DNA from: Cyclobacteriaceae bacterium
GTDB lineage: Bacteria; Bacteroidota; Bacteroidia; Cytophagales; Cyclobacteriaceae
Reading direction: 5' to 3'
DNA length: 64,000 bases
NCBI GenBank assembly: GCA_026989535.1
Contig: JALSJD010000096.1
Location: 1 to 64,000 of the forward strand
Of this stretch, positions 27,420 through 35,793 are shown piece after piece. Positions within the stretch are counted from its first letter, which is position 1; every line of letters starts with the position of its first letter. The position numbers and the translations under genes are program-made. The notes below the pieces were generated by a model. The model worked only from the letters and a program-made list of their open reading frames with translations. It did not search any database and was not told the DNA's origin.

Positions 27420-27851
27420 ATGAACATTGCTTTTTTTACAGAAGATATTGATTCCAATATTTTTGCACTTACGTTAAATCAGAAAAAAAGTGTTCAATCT
27501 TGGGTTTCTGGCATAATAAAAGCCGAAGGGTACGAGCTTGCTCAACTTAACTATATTTTTTGTACTGATGCGTACCTCTACCAAATAAATCAGGAATATT
27601 TAAACCACGATACGTTTACGGATATTATTACGTTTGATAACTCAGACCAAGAGAAAACTATTGAATCTGATATTTTTATTAGTATAGATCGTGTGCGAGA
27701 AAACAGCCAATTACAAAACACGTTGTTTGAAGACGAGCTAGCCAGGGTGTTAATTCATGGGGTTTTACACCTTATGGGCTGGAGCGATAAAACCAATGCC
27801 CTCAAAAAAGAAATGCGATTAAAAGAAGAGGCTTGTTTATCTTTACGCTAA
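27420..27851 (+). CDS. ybeY: Endoribonuclease YbeY (rRNA maturation)
   Basis: A 143-residue zinc-dependent RNase needed for 16S rRNA 3' processing and ribosome quality control. The active-site motif reads HGVLHLMGWSD, with His ligands H113 and H117; where E. coli has the third His, this protein has Asp (D123). I believe Bacteroidetes YbeY commonly differ at this position. The preceding TFTDIITFD stretch is also typical. It is directly coupled to the RsbW-like gene in front. Confidence 0.92.
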   Translation: MNIAFFTEDIDSNIFALTLNQKKSVQSWVSGIIKAEGYELAQLNYIFCTDAYLYQINQEYLNHDTFTDIITFDNSDQEKTIESDIFISIDRVRENSQLQNTLFEDELARVLIHGVLHLMGWSDKTNALKKEMRLKEEACLSLR

Positions 27852-27867
27852 TTTAAAAATCACCCCT

Positions 27868-28686
27868 ATGAAATCTTTATACTTATTACTTATACCACTT
27901 ATTTTATTTTCGTGTAGTAATACAAGTCCAGAAATGGATATGATGTATGCAGATAATGTGATGAGAGAGGTGGCTGACGACATTGAAACAGACCTTGCGC
28001 CAGTTCAACAAACCAACAATGCTGAACTAACCAAAAAACTTATTAAAACTGGTACCATTCATTTTCAATCAGAAAGCATTGCCCAAGATTATGAAAAAAT
28101 TAAACGCATCCTTTCTAAATACGATTCATACATCGGCTCTGAAAATGAAACCAATACTGGCTATCAAATAAGGTACGATATTTCTATTCGAGTAGCCTCT
28201 AAAAACTACGATAGCCTCTTTAATAAATTAAGTCTATTATCAAATAACGTTGAGTTTAAGTCTTCTAATATTGAAGATGTAACCGAGCGTTACTACGATC
28301 TTAAAACTAGAATTAGGAATGAAAAGTTACTGGAAGATAAATACATTGCTCTTTTAAAGAGAGCTGCTACTATAAAAGATGTACTTGAAATTGAACGCAG
28401 CATAAATGAAATTAGAAATGAAATTGAATCCGCTGAAGGCAGTTTTAAATACTTAAGCAAGCAAATTTCATACAGCACAATTCAGTTAAACTTTTATGAA
28501 ACATTGCCTGATTATTATAAGCCTGATGGCTTTTGGTCTCGGGTTTCAAATGCTATTGGCGGTGGTTGGCAGGAGTTTCTTTCCTTTTTAGTAGTATTAG
28601 CCCAAGGTTGGCCATTTATCATTCTGGTTGTTTTAGGTATTTATATTTTTAGAAAAAGAAGATCCTTCAAACTTAATAAAAAATAG
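27868..28686 (+). CDS. DUF4349 lipoprotein
   Basis: A 272-residue lipoprotein (LILFSCSN, cysteine at about 16). The mature part carries the DUF4349 pattern: KLIKTGTIHFQSES, YDISIRVASKNYDSLF, then a coiled coil containing KDVLEIERSINEIRNEIE. One C-terminal membrane helix (about 240-258) ends in a basic tail. The role is unknown; the family is often found in envelopes. It begins 17 bases after ybeY stops and belongs to the same run of genes. Confidence 0.87.
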   Translation: MKSLYLLLIPLILFSCSNTSPEMDMMYADNVMREVADDIETDLAPVQQTNNAELTKKLIKTGTIHFQSESIAQDYEKIKRILSKYDSYIGSENETNTGYQIRYDISIRVASKNYDSLFNKLSLLSNNVEFKSSNIEDVTERYYDLKTRIRNEKLLEDKYIALLKRAATIKDVLEIERSINEIRNEIESAEGSFKYLSKQISYSTIQLNFYETLPDYYKPDGFWSRVSNAIGGGWQEFLSFLVVLAQGWPFIILVVLGIYIFRKRRSFKLNKK

Positions 28687-28702
28687 GTTTAAATGTTTTT
28701 AA

Positions 28703-28745
28703 CGTTCCACGTGGAACACTAACAAAATATGTTTCACGTGGAACA
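28703..28745. promoter_or_regulatory. parS: Two parS-like ParB sites before mnmG
   Basis: CGTTCCACGTGGAACA (28703-28718) and TGTTTCACGTGGAACA (28730-28745) match the widespread bacterial parS palindrome TGTTNCACGTGNAACA at 15-16 positions. Centre-to-centre spacing is 27 bases. They lie in the gap between DUF4349 and mnmG, ending 6 bases before the mnmG start. ParB is expected to load here to organise the origin region. parA and parB are not in the window. Confidence 0.75.
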
Positions 28746-28751
28746 TTTGCT

Positions 28752-30629
28752 ATGTTTAAAAAATACGATGTAATTATAGTAGGTGCCGGGCACGCAGGTT
28801 GCGAGGCAGCAGCCGCAGCAGCCAATATGGGTTCGAGCGTATTACTGGTAACCATGAATATGGCTACCATTGCACAAATGAGCTGCAACCCTGCCATGGG
28901 TGGTGTGGCCAAGGGACAAATTGTGCGAGAGATTGATGCACTTGGTGGCTTGTCGGGCATAATATCTGATAAGTCGATGATTCAATTTAGGATGCTCAAC
29001 AAATCGAAAGGCCCTGCGATGTGGAGCCCTCGAACCCAAAACGACAGAATGCTGTTTGCTCAGGAGTGGAGGCTTGCCTTAGAAAAAATTAAAAACCTCG
29101 ATTTTTGGCAAGAGATGGTGAAAGAAATTACCGTTGAAGAGGGGAGGGTAACCGGTGTTATTACAGGAATGGGGCATACTATAAAAGGCAAATCCGTAAT
29201 ACTAACCAACGGCACTTTTTTAAATGGCATCATCCATATTGGCGAAAAGCAATTTGGCGGTGGGCGCACAGCCGAACACGCAGCCACTGGTTTAACCGAA
29301 CAATTGGTTTCGTTAGGGTTTGAGTCTGGTAGAATGAAAACAGGAACTCCCCCAAGAGTGGATGGCCGCTCACTCAATTATGAGTTAATGGAAGAGCAAG
29401 CAGGAGATGAAAACCCAAGTAAGTTTTCTTACACTAATACCAAACCCTTAGCTAAGCAAAGAAGCTGTTATATTACTTACACCAATACCAAAGTACACGA
29501 AATTCTAGAAACTGGCTTTGAGCAATCGCCTATGTTTGCCGGTAGAATACAAGGCATTGGCCCTCGCTATTGCCCATCTATCGAAGATAAAATAAACCGA
29601 TTTGCTGATAAAGACCGACACCAACTATTTGTAGAACCCGAAGGATGGGATACAGTAGAAATATATGTGAATGGTTTTTCTACATCGTTGCCAGAAGATG
29701 TGCAACTAAAAGCACTCAAGCAAATTAAAGGGTTTGAAAATGTGAAAATGTTTCGCCCTGGCTATGCCATCGAATACGATTATTTTCCACCCACTCAACT
29801 TAACCTTACCTTAGAAACCAAACTCATTAAAAATTTATTTTTTGCAGGGCAGATAAACGGAACTACTGGCTACGAAGAAGCAGCAGGCCAAGGCATGATG
29901 GCTGGCATAAATGCCCATCATAAAATCAATAAGTTAGAACCTTTTATCCTTTCCAGATCCGAAGCGTACATTGGTGTGCTCATTGATGACCTTATTAATA
30001 AAGGCACGGAAGAACCCTACCGAATGTTTACCTCAAGAGCAGAGTTTAGAATATTATTAAGGCAGGATAATGCCGATATTCGATTAACCGAAAAAGGGCA
30101 TCGTCTTGGGTTGGCCACTAAAGAAAGCTTGGATAGAGTAGCCACTAAAATTAAACAAGTTGCTGAACTTGAAAAGCTCATTACTACTACCAAAGTAAAA
30201 CCATCGCAAGTAAATACAGCACTTAAAAACATTGGTAGTGCCCAATTAAAAGAAGGCTCGAGTATGGAAAAATTACTTAAAAGACCAGAGCTAGGAATTG
30301 CTCAACTACGAACGTTAGATGAAAACTTTAATAAAAAGCTAACCTCCTACACAAATGAGGTTTTAGAACAAGCCGAAATTAAAATTAAATACGCTTCGTA
30401 TATCGATAAGGAATCGCAATTGGCAGGCAAACTAGAAACGATGGATTTGAAAAAAATACCTGAAGGATTTGACTATAATTCCATCGCTGCTTTATCGGCA
30501 GAGTCGAGAGAAAAGCTATTTAAAATTAAACCTAAAACCTTGGGGCAAGCAAGCAGAATTAGTGGGGTAACCCCTGCAGATATTTCTGTGCTGCTTGTTT
30601 ATTTAAATAATAGAGACTCCCTAAAATAA
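28752..30629 (+). CDS. mnmG: tRNA uridine-5-carboxymethylaminomethyl modification enzyme MnmG
   Basis: A 625-residue FAD enzyme that works with MnmE to make the cmnm5 modification at the wobble uridine of several tRNAs. The FAD Rossmann motif is GAGHAGCEAAAAAANMG (about 12-28). The conserved CNPAMGGVAKG, EIDALGG and GQINGTTGYEEAAGQG motifs are all present, and the C-terminal helical region (SRISGVTPADISVLL) is complete. mnmE is not in the window. Its start lies beside parS-like sites, and in many bacteria mnmG is near oriC. The next gene's ATG overlaps its stop. Confidence 0.97.
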   Translation: MFKKYDVIIVGAGHAGCEAAAAAANMGSSVLLVTMNMATIAQMSCNPAMGGVAKGQIVREIDALGGLSGIISDKSMIQFRMLNKSKGPAMWSPRTQNDRMLFAQEWRLALEKIKNLDFWQEMVKEITVEEGRVTGVITGMGHTIKGKSVILTNGTFLNGIIHIGEKQFGGGRTAEHAATGLTEQLVSLGFESGRMKTGTPPRVDGRSLNYELMEEQAGDENPSKFSYTNTKPLAKQRSCYITYTNTKVHEILETGFEQSPMFAGRIQGIGPRYCPSIEDKINRFADKDRHQLFVEPEGWDTVEIYVNGFSTSLPEDVQLKALKQIKGFENVKMFRPGYAIEYDYFPPTQLNLTLETKLIKNLFFAGQINGTTGYEEAAGQGMMAGINAHHKINKLEPFILSRSEAYIGVLIDDLINKGTEEPYRMFTSRAEFRILLRQDNADIRLTEKGHRLGLATKESLDRVATKIKQVAELEKLITTTKVKPSQVNTALKNIGSAQLKEGSSMEKLLKRPELGIAQLRTLDENFNKKLTSYTNEVLEQAEIKIKYASYIDKESQLAGKLETMDLKKIPEGFDYNSIAALSAESREKLFKIKPKTLGQASRISGVTPADISVLLVYLNNRDSLK

Positions 30630-31510
30630 TGGCATTAGAAAATTTAACCAATTGTCCAGTCTGTAATTCGACCGAATCTAAATTGCACAAAACGGTAAAA
30701 GACTACACGGTTTCGCAAGAGGAGTTCAATATTATGCAATGCAAAAATTGTTCTTTCCTTTATACAAACCCACGGCCTACACCAGATTCATTAGGTGCCT
30801 ATTATAAATCCGATGATTATATATCGCATACCAATAAGAGCAATAGTCCTATACATTTAATTTATAAATTAGCCCGTACCCAAACCCTGCGTTGGAAGTA
30901 TAATTTGGTTAAAAAATCTAAACCCAAATTGCTCTTAGATTACGGCTGTGGTACAGGTCATTTTCTTACCTATTGTAAAAAGAAAGGATTAGAAGTAAAT
31001 GGATTTGAACCTGATCAACAGGCAAGATTAATCGCTAAACAAACACTGGGAGAATCTATTTTTTCATCCACTACTACTATCAAAAGCAAGTTTGATGTTA
31101 TTACTTTATGGCATGTATTAGAACATATACCAAATCTAAATGAAGTAGTTGATTGGCTAAAAAACCACCTTGCCGAAAATGGGCGTTTGGTTATTGCCGT
31201 ACCTAATCCAAACGCTTACGATGCCAAAATGTATGATAAATATTGGGCCGCTTATGATGTACCCCGCCATTTATATCACTTTACAAAAAAAACATTAACA
31301 AAATTAGCAGATAGGCATAGTTTTAGTGTAGAGTCTATCCATCCTATGAAATTAGATTCATTTTACGTAAGCTTATTGAGCAATAAACATAAACATAACC
31401 AAACCAAACCTATAAATTCTTTTTTAAATGGTTTAAAATCAAATAGTTACGCAAATAAAAAGATGGAATACTCAAGCCTTATTTATGTATTAAAACATAC
31501 CAATGTATAG
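30629..31510 (+). CDS. SAM methyltransferase with N-terminal zinc ribbon
   Basis: A 293-residue class I methyltransferase. An N-terminal zinc ribbon (C9/C12 and C38/C41, CPVC and CKNC) precedes motif I (LLLDYGCGTGHFL, about 108-120) and the acidic motif II (GFEPDQ). The HVLEH motif is at about 164. This layout fits methyltransferases that act on sugars, lipids or glycoconjugates; the substrate cannot be named. ATG overlaps the mnmG stop by one base, and the following Ig-like gene starts 8 bases before it ends. Confidence 0.86.
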   Translation: MALENLTNCPVCNSTESKLHKTVKDYTVSQEEFNIMQCKNCSFLYTNPRPTPDSLGAYYKSDDYISHTNKSNSPIHLIYKLARTQTLRWKYNLVKKSKPKLLLDYGCGTGHFLTYCKKKGLEVNGFEPDQQARLIAKQTLGESIFSSTTTIKSKFDVITLWHVLEHIPNLNEVVDWLKNHLAENGRLVIAVPNPNAYDAKMYDKYWAAYDVPRHLYHFTKKTLTKLADRHSFSVESIHPMKLDSFYVSLLSNKHKHNQTKPINSFLNGLKSNSYANKKMEYSSLIYVLKHTNV

Positions 31511-33254
31511 ATTACTCACTGCAATTGCCATTTTGTTAATTTGGAGTGCTTGTGCCAACCGAGTGCCGCCAACAGGTGGCCCTAAAGATGAGACTCCACC
31601 AAAGTTAATTGCTTCCATTCCTAAAGATGGAAACACCAATGTAAGAACTAGAGAAATTACGTTACTCTTTGATGAATTAGTAGTAACTAAAAACATCAAA
31701 AAAGAATTGCTGATTACCCCAAGAATAGATTTTGATTACGAGTACAAAACCAAAAAGAATACTATTATTCTAACACTGGAGGAGTCCTTAGATTCTGCTA
31801 CCACATATACCTTTAATTTTAGAAAATCGCTTGTTGATATAACCGAAGCCAACCCGGCTGTTGATATGGTACTGGCTTTTAGTACAGGTCCTATACTTGA
31901 TACCCTCGAACTTAGCGGCAATATTAACGAGCTTTTTACAGAGAAACCAGTAGAAGAATTAATGGTTGGCTTATACAAGGCCAACGACACATTAAATTTA
32001 TTTAACAGTCCTCCTTATTATTTAGCACAAACCGATGAAAAAGGTGATTATCTTTTCAGAAATTTAAAACCTGATACATACGTACTTAATGCACTTGAAG
32101 ATAGCAATAATAATTTAATTTGTGAGTCTGGCAGGGAGGCTTATGCTTTTTTAGAACACCCTATCCGGCTCGATTCAACAATGATAGCCGATACCTTAAA
32201 ATTACACTCACTAAATATAGACACCTTGCAGCTTAAAAGAACCAGAAACAGTGGTCAATATTTTATAGCCGTTGCCAGTAAATATTTAACAAGTGTAACC
32301 CTTAAAGCTGCTAACGACAGCACACTTTGGTACACCTTAGATAAAGAGCATAAAGAAATAAACGTATATAATACCTTTAACATCAAAGACAGTTTATTGG
32401 TTAAATTGTCAATGACCGATTCACTCAACTCCTCAGTCATTGATACTTTCTATTTAAAATTCCCAGCCAGCGAACGAAAGTACGATACCTACGATACTAA
32501 ACTTAGTGAAGTAACTGTATTTCCTGAAACACGAAAAATTTCATTTAACATTAGCACCTCTAAACCCAGTAAGTTTATTTATAAAGATAGCATTTATATA
32601 AAGGTCGATACCCTGACTACCATACCATTCGACTCCACGTGGAACATTACCATTAACCCAACTAATACGCTATTTGAATTTAGTAATTATTTACCACAAC
32701 CTTATTTAGATTCCATACATGTTAATGATGATGTGGATAGGTCTGCCAGTAGAGGTAGAGGATCCGATAGAGTTTCTCTTTCTGCTGCTAACTTAAAAGA
32801 CAAAGCAAAAGTAGCTGAACCTAAAAACACACAAAGTAGCAGCAAAAATCTCACGTATGCATTGCAAATAGCAGCAGCAAGTTTCCAATCCGTTGAGTCA
32901 GATTCTTCCAAATTACTCACAGATAACTTAAAACCTAAATACGCCAAAGATTTTGGTATTCTTATGGGAGAAATTAATACCTCCTACACCCATTATTTTA
33001 TTCAATTAATAGATGAAAACTTTAAGGTAATAAACGAAATTCCTCAAGCTGATAAATATAAATTTACAAATGTAATTCCTGGTGATTACCTCATTCGAAT
33101 ATTAATTGATAGTAATAAAAATGGAAAATGGGATGCAGGTAATATTTTACTAAACCAATTACCAGAGCCAATTATCATCTATAAAAACGAAGAAGGTATT
33201 AGCAAAACAAGCCTAAGAGCTAACTGGATAGTTAACTTTGATCTTACTTTTTAA
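31503..33254 (+). CDS. Ig-like domain lipoprotein
   Basis: A 583-residue lipoprotein (LLIWSACANR, cysteine at about 17) followed by PPTGGPKDETPP, a motif typical of Bacteroidetes SbsA-type Ig-like surface proteins. An Ig-like domain (about 30-125) is followed by repeated beta segments and a C-terminal domain ending in LLNQLPEPIIIY. It is probably exposed on the outer membrane. A degenerate parS-like sequence lies inside at 32631-32646. The stop precedes the putative origin by only two bases. Confidence 0.82.
   Translation: MYRLLTAIAILLIWSACANRVPPTGGPKDETPPKLIASIPKDGNTNVRTREITLLFDELVVTKNIKKELLITPRIDFDYEYKTKKNTIILTLEESLDSATTYTFNFRKSLVDITEANPAVDMVLAFSTGPILDTLELSGNINELFTEKPVEELMVGLYKANDTLNLFNSPPYYLAQTDEKGDYLFRNLKPDTYVLNALEDSNNNLICESGREAYAFLEHPIRLDSTMIADTLKLHSLNIDTLQLKRTRNSGQYFIAVASKYLTSVTLKAANDSTLWYTLDKEHKEINVYNTFNIKDSLLVKLSMTDSLNSSVIDTFYLKFPASERKYDTYDTKLSEVTVFPETRKISFNISTSKPSKFIYKDSIYIKVDTLTTIPFDSTWNITINPTNTLFEFSNYLPQPYLDSIHVNDDVDRSASRGRGSDRVSLSAANLKDKAKVAEPKNTQSSSKNLTYALQIAAASFQSVESDSSKLLTDNLKPKYAKDFGILMGEINTSYTHYFIQLIDENFKVINEIPQADKYKFTNVIPGDYLIRILIDSNKNGKWDAGNILLNQLPEPIIIYKNEEGISKTSLRANWIVNFDLTF
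32631..32646. promoter_or_regulatory. Degenerate parS-like site inside the Ig-like gene
   Basis: GACTCCACGTGGAACA agrees with the palindrome TGTTCCACGTGGAACA at 13 of 16 bases. It lies 600 bases from the putative origin. With three mismatches in one arm it may be a weak ParB site or chance. Confidence 0.35.
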
Positions 33255-33728
33255 CTGTGGATAACTACAAAACTAACTGTTAACAAACTACAAGTTATAA
33301 ACAGCCACTTTAAAAACACTGCATATTTTAGATATGTTAGCACCACCACTGTAATTAACTTTGGTAAGTACTAAGTTATAAAGATTTAATAAACAGTTAA
33401 TCACCAAAAAGTTTTCAACACAACCAAAAGTGTATAACTTATGGATAAAATTAATAAATTGATTTTCAATAAATTAACTGTTTTATAAAATAGAGTAATC
33501 CACAAAAACGGGTATATTTATAAACAATTGATTTAATAAAATAGTAGCATAAAAACTTATGCACAAATTCACATAGCTAATAATTAATAATAGATATTTA
33601 TATATATATAATAATAATATATAGTTGAATAAATACGTGGATAACCCAGTAACGTTTTATATTCGTTAATAAAATTCCGTAAAGGTTAGGGAATTAAACC
33701 AAAAGGGTAATAGCCCTGCGATTAAATT
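33255..33728. other. oriC: Putative chromosomal replication origin (oriC)
   Basis: This 474-base gene-free stretch is strongly AT-rich. It contains one perfect DnaA box (TGTGGATAA, 33256-33264) and four boxes with one mismatch: TATGGATAA (33440-33448), TAATCCACA (33496-33504), TTATGCACA (33557-33565) and CGTGGATAA (33636-33644). A weaker TTTTCAACA is at 33412. A run of almost pure A/T at 33580-33635 would serve as an unwinding element. Two parS-like sites lie about 4.5 kb to the left beside mnmG. dnaA is not in the window, and the flanking genes on both sides point the same way, which is a caveat. Confidence 0.7.
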
Positions 33729-35552
33729 ATGAAGTCATTTTTTCAAATTATTTTAATAGGCATATTTATTACCTTAAATACCAAAGTAATAGCACAAAAA
33801 ACAAGCATTAATTTAGCGCAGCAATACTATGCCAATGGCGAATTAGATAAAGCCTTGGATACCTATAATAAATTAGCAAAAAACCAATCAAACTGGGCAA
33901 TTATTCATACACAATATTTTTCGCTACTTATCCAATTAAATGAGTTTCAAAAAGCGAATAAATACATTACTAAAATTAGTAGAGCATATCCAAAAAACAC
34001 GCATTATAAAATTGATAAAGGCAGCTTAATTCTTGCTGAAAAAGGAGAGGCTAGAAAAAAGCAATATTTCGAAAGTTTAAGAAAGCAATTTTCGGAAGAC
34101 CCTTTTACCTCACGCAAGGCTGCTCAGTATTATCTTCAAAAAGGAGAGCGAAACGAGGCTGTTGCTGTGTTAATTTTGGCCAGAGAAAAATCTGGAGACC
34201 CTGCATTATTTGCCTTAGACCTTGCCAATATTTATAGGTATATAAATAAAAAACAATTGATGATTGAAGAGTATATTTTATTTGCCAACACCAATCCAAC
34301 GAATGTAAGGTATGTAAAAAATTCGTTGCAAGTAACGCTAACAAAACCAGCAGACATTCAGAACTTAGAAAGCTATCTTTTTAGCAAAATACAAGACGAC
34401 CCTGAAAATAGTGTATACATAGAATTGCTTATTTGGGCTAACATTCAAAACAAAAATTTTGGGAGTGCTTTTATTCAGGCACGTGCCCTCGATAGGCGTT
34501 TGTTGCAGGGAGGAAAACCGCTATTAGAAATTGGAAAAATGGCTTTATCTAATCAAGATTATAGTTCGGCTCAAAAAATTTACGCCTACATTATGGCCAC
34601 TTATCCTGGCAGTAATATTGGTATTAAAGCAGAACTGTGGAATATTACCACCAAAGAAGAACAAATTAAAAACACCTACCCTGTAAGCGAAGAATCGTTA
34701 TTGCAACTAACCAAGTTGTATAAAAATTACATTGGGCAATATCCTACCAATAAATTGGCTTACAAAGCGCAGCTTCAACTCGCATTAATTGAAGGATATT
34801 ATCTTAATAGAAAAGCAGAAGCAATTATATCCTTACAGCAATTAATAGAAAACCCACGAGTAAATTCACAATTAAAATCGGAGGCCAAACTCACCTTGGC
34901 AGATATTTATTTATTAAATGAAGAACCGTGGGAATCGACTTTGCTTTATGCCCAAGTGGATAAAACCATGAAAGAAACGCCCATTGGTTATAAGGCTAAA
35001 ATAAAGCGAGCAAAACTTGCCTATTACCAAGGCGAGTTTGAGTTAGCACAGGCAATATTAGATATTTTAAAATTGGCCACTAGTAGAGAAATTGCCAACG
35101 ATGCCCTCGACCTTAGTATTTTTATTAAAGAAAACACCGTATTTGATAGCACTCATGCTGCATTAAAAACGTATGCTGCCATAGAATTATTATTATACCA
35201 ACATAAAAACGAGCAAGTATTAGCAACGATTGATACGGTGATTAATTATTTTAAAGGGCAAAGTTTAGAAGACAACTTTATAATGCTAAAAGCAACTGAG
35301 CTTAAAAAGAGTGGCGATTTTAATGGTGCAGCAACTAATTATGCTCAAATTGTAAACAATTTTCCAATGGGTGTGCTAGCCGATAAAGCGTTGTTTTTAC
35401 AAGCCAGCCTTTACCACAATAATTTGCATAATTATGAAAAGGCACAAGAACTCTATGTGCGTCTGCTAAAAGAATATCCCGGTAGTGTGTATGTAGCCGA
35501 GGCGCGAAAACAGTTTCGGATTCTTCGTGGCGATTTTGAACCCTCGAGCTAA
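33729..35552 (+). CDS. Secreted TPR protein
   Basis: A 607-residue protein with a signal peptide (MKSFFQIILIGIFITLNTKVIAQ) and TPR-like helical repeats along its length. Examples are AQQYYANGELDKALDTYNKL near the N-terminus and YEKAQELYVRLLKEYPGSVY near the C-terminus. A YfgL/BamD-like role in the envelope or a scaffold role is possible, but nothing specific is visible. It is the first gene to the right of the putative origin and is followed by a 240-base gap. Confidence 0.83.
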   Translation: MKSFFQIILIGIFITLNTKVIAQKTSINLAQQYYANGELDKALDTYNKLAKNQSNWAIIHTQYFSLLIQLNEFQKANKYITKISRAYPKNTHYKIDKGSLILAEKGEARKKQYFESLRKQFSEDPFTSRKAAQYYLQKGERNEAVAVLILAREKSGDPALFALDLANIYRYINKKQLMIEEYILFANTNPTNVRYVKNSLQVTLTKPADIQNLESYLFSKIQDDPENSVYIELLIWANIQNKNFGSAFIQARALDRRLLQGGKPLLEIGKMALSNQDYSSAQKIYAYIMATYPGSNIGIKAELWNITTKEEQIKNTYPVSEESLLQLTKLYKNYIGQYPTNKLAYKAQLQLALIEGYYLNRKAEAIISLQQLIENPRVNSQLKSEAKLTLADIYLLNEEPWESTLLYAQVDKTMKETPIGYKAKIKRAKLAYYQGEFELAQAILDILKLATSREIANDALDLSIFIKENTVFDSTHAALKTYAAIELLLYQHKNEQVLATIDTVINYFKGQSLEDNFIMLKATELKKSGDFNGAATNYAQIVNNFPMGVLADKALFLQASLYHNNLHNYEKAQELYVRLLKEYPGSVYVAEARKQFRILRGDFEPSS

Positions 35553-35793
35553 AAACCTAAACCCGATTAATACTACTCACCACAAATCATTAAAAACTCC
35601 ATTTATAAGGTAGTTTTGTTAAAGTTAGGATTAACAGGGTTCATACAAAACACCTTTTTTGGTAATTATCTGCGTTCTTAAAATCTATCATCAAATTTTT
35701 TTTGTAGATTGAGGCAATTTCTTTCTGGAGCTAAATTTTGTTGAGAACAACAATTTAAAGTTCCGTTGTTTACGAACCAAAAAAACTTAACCT

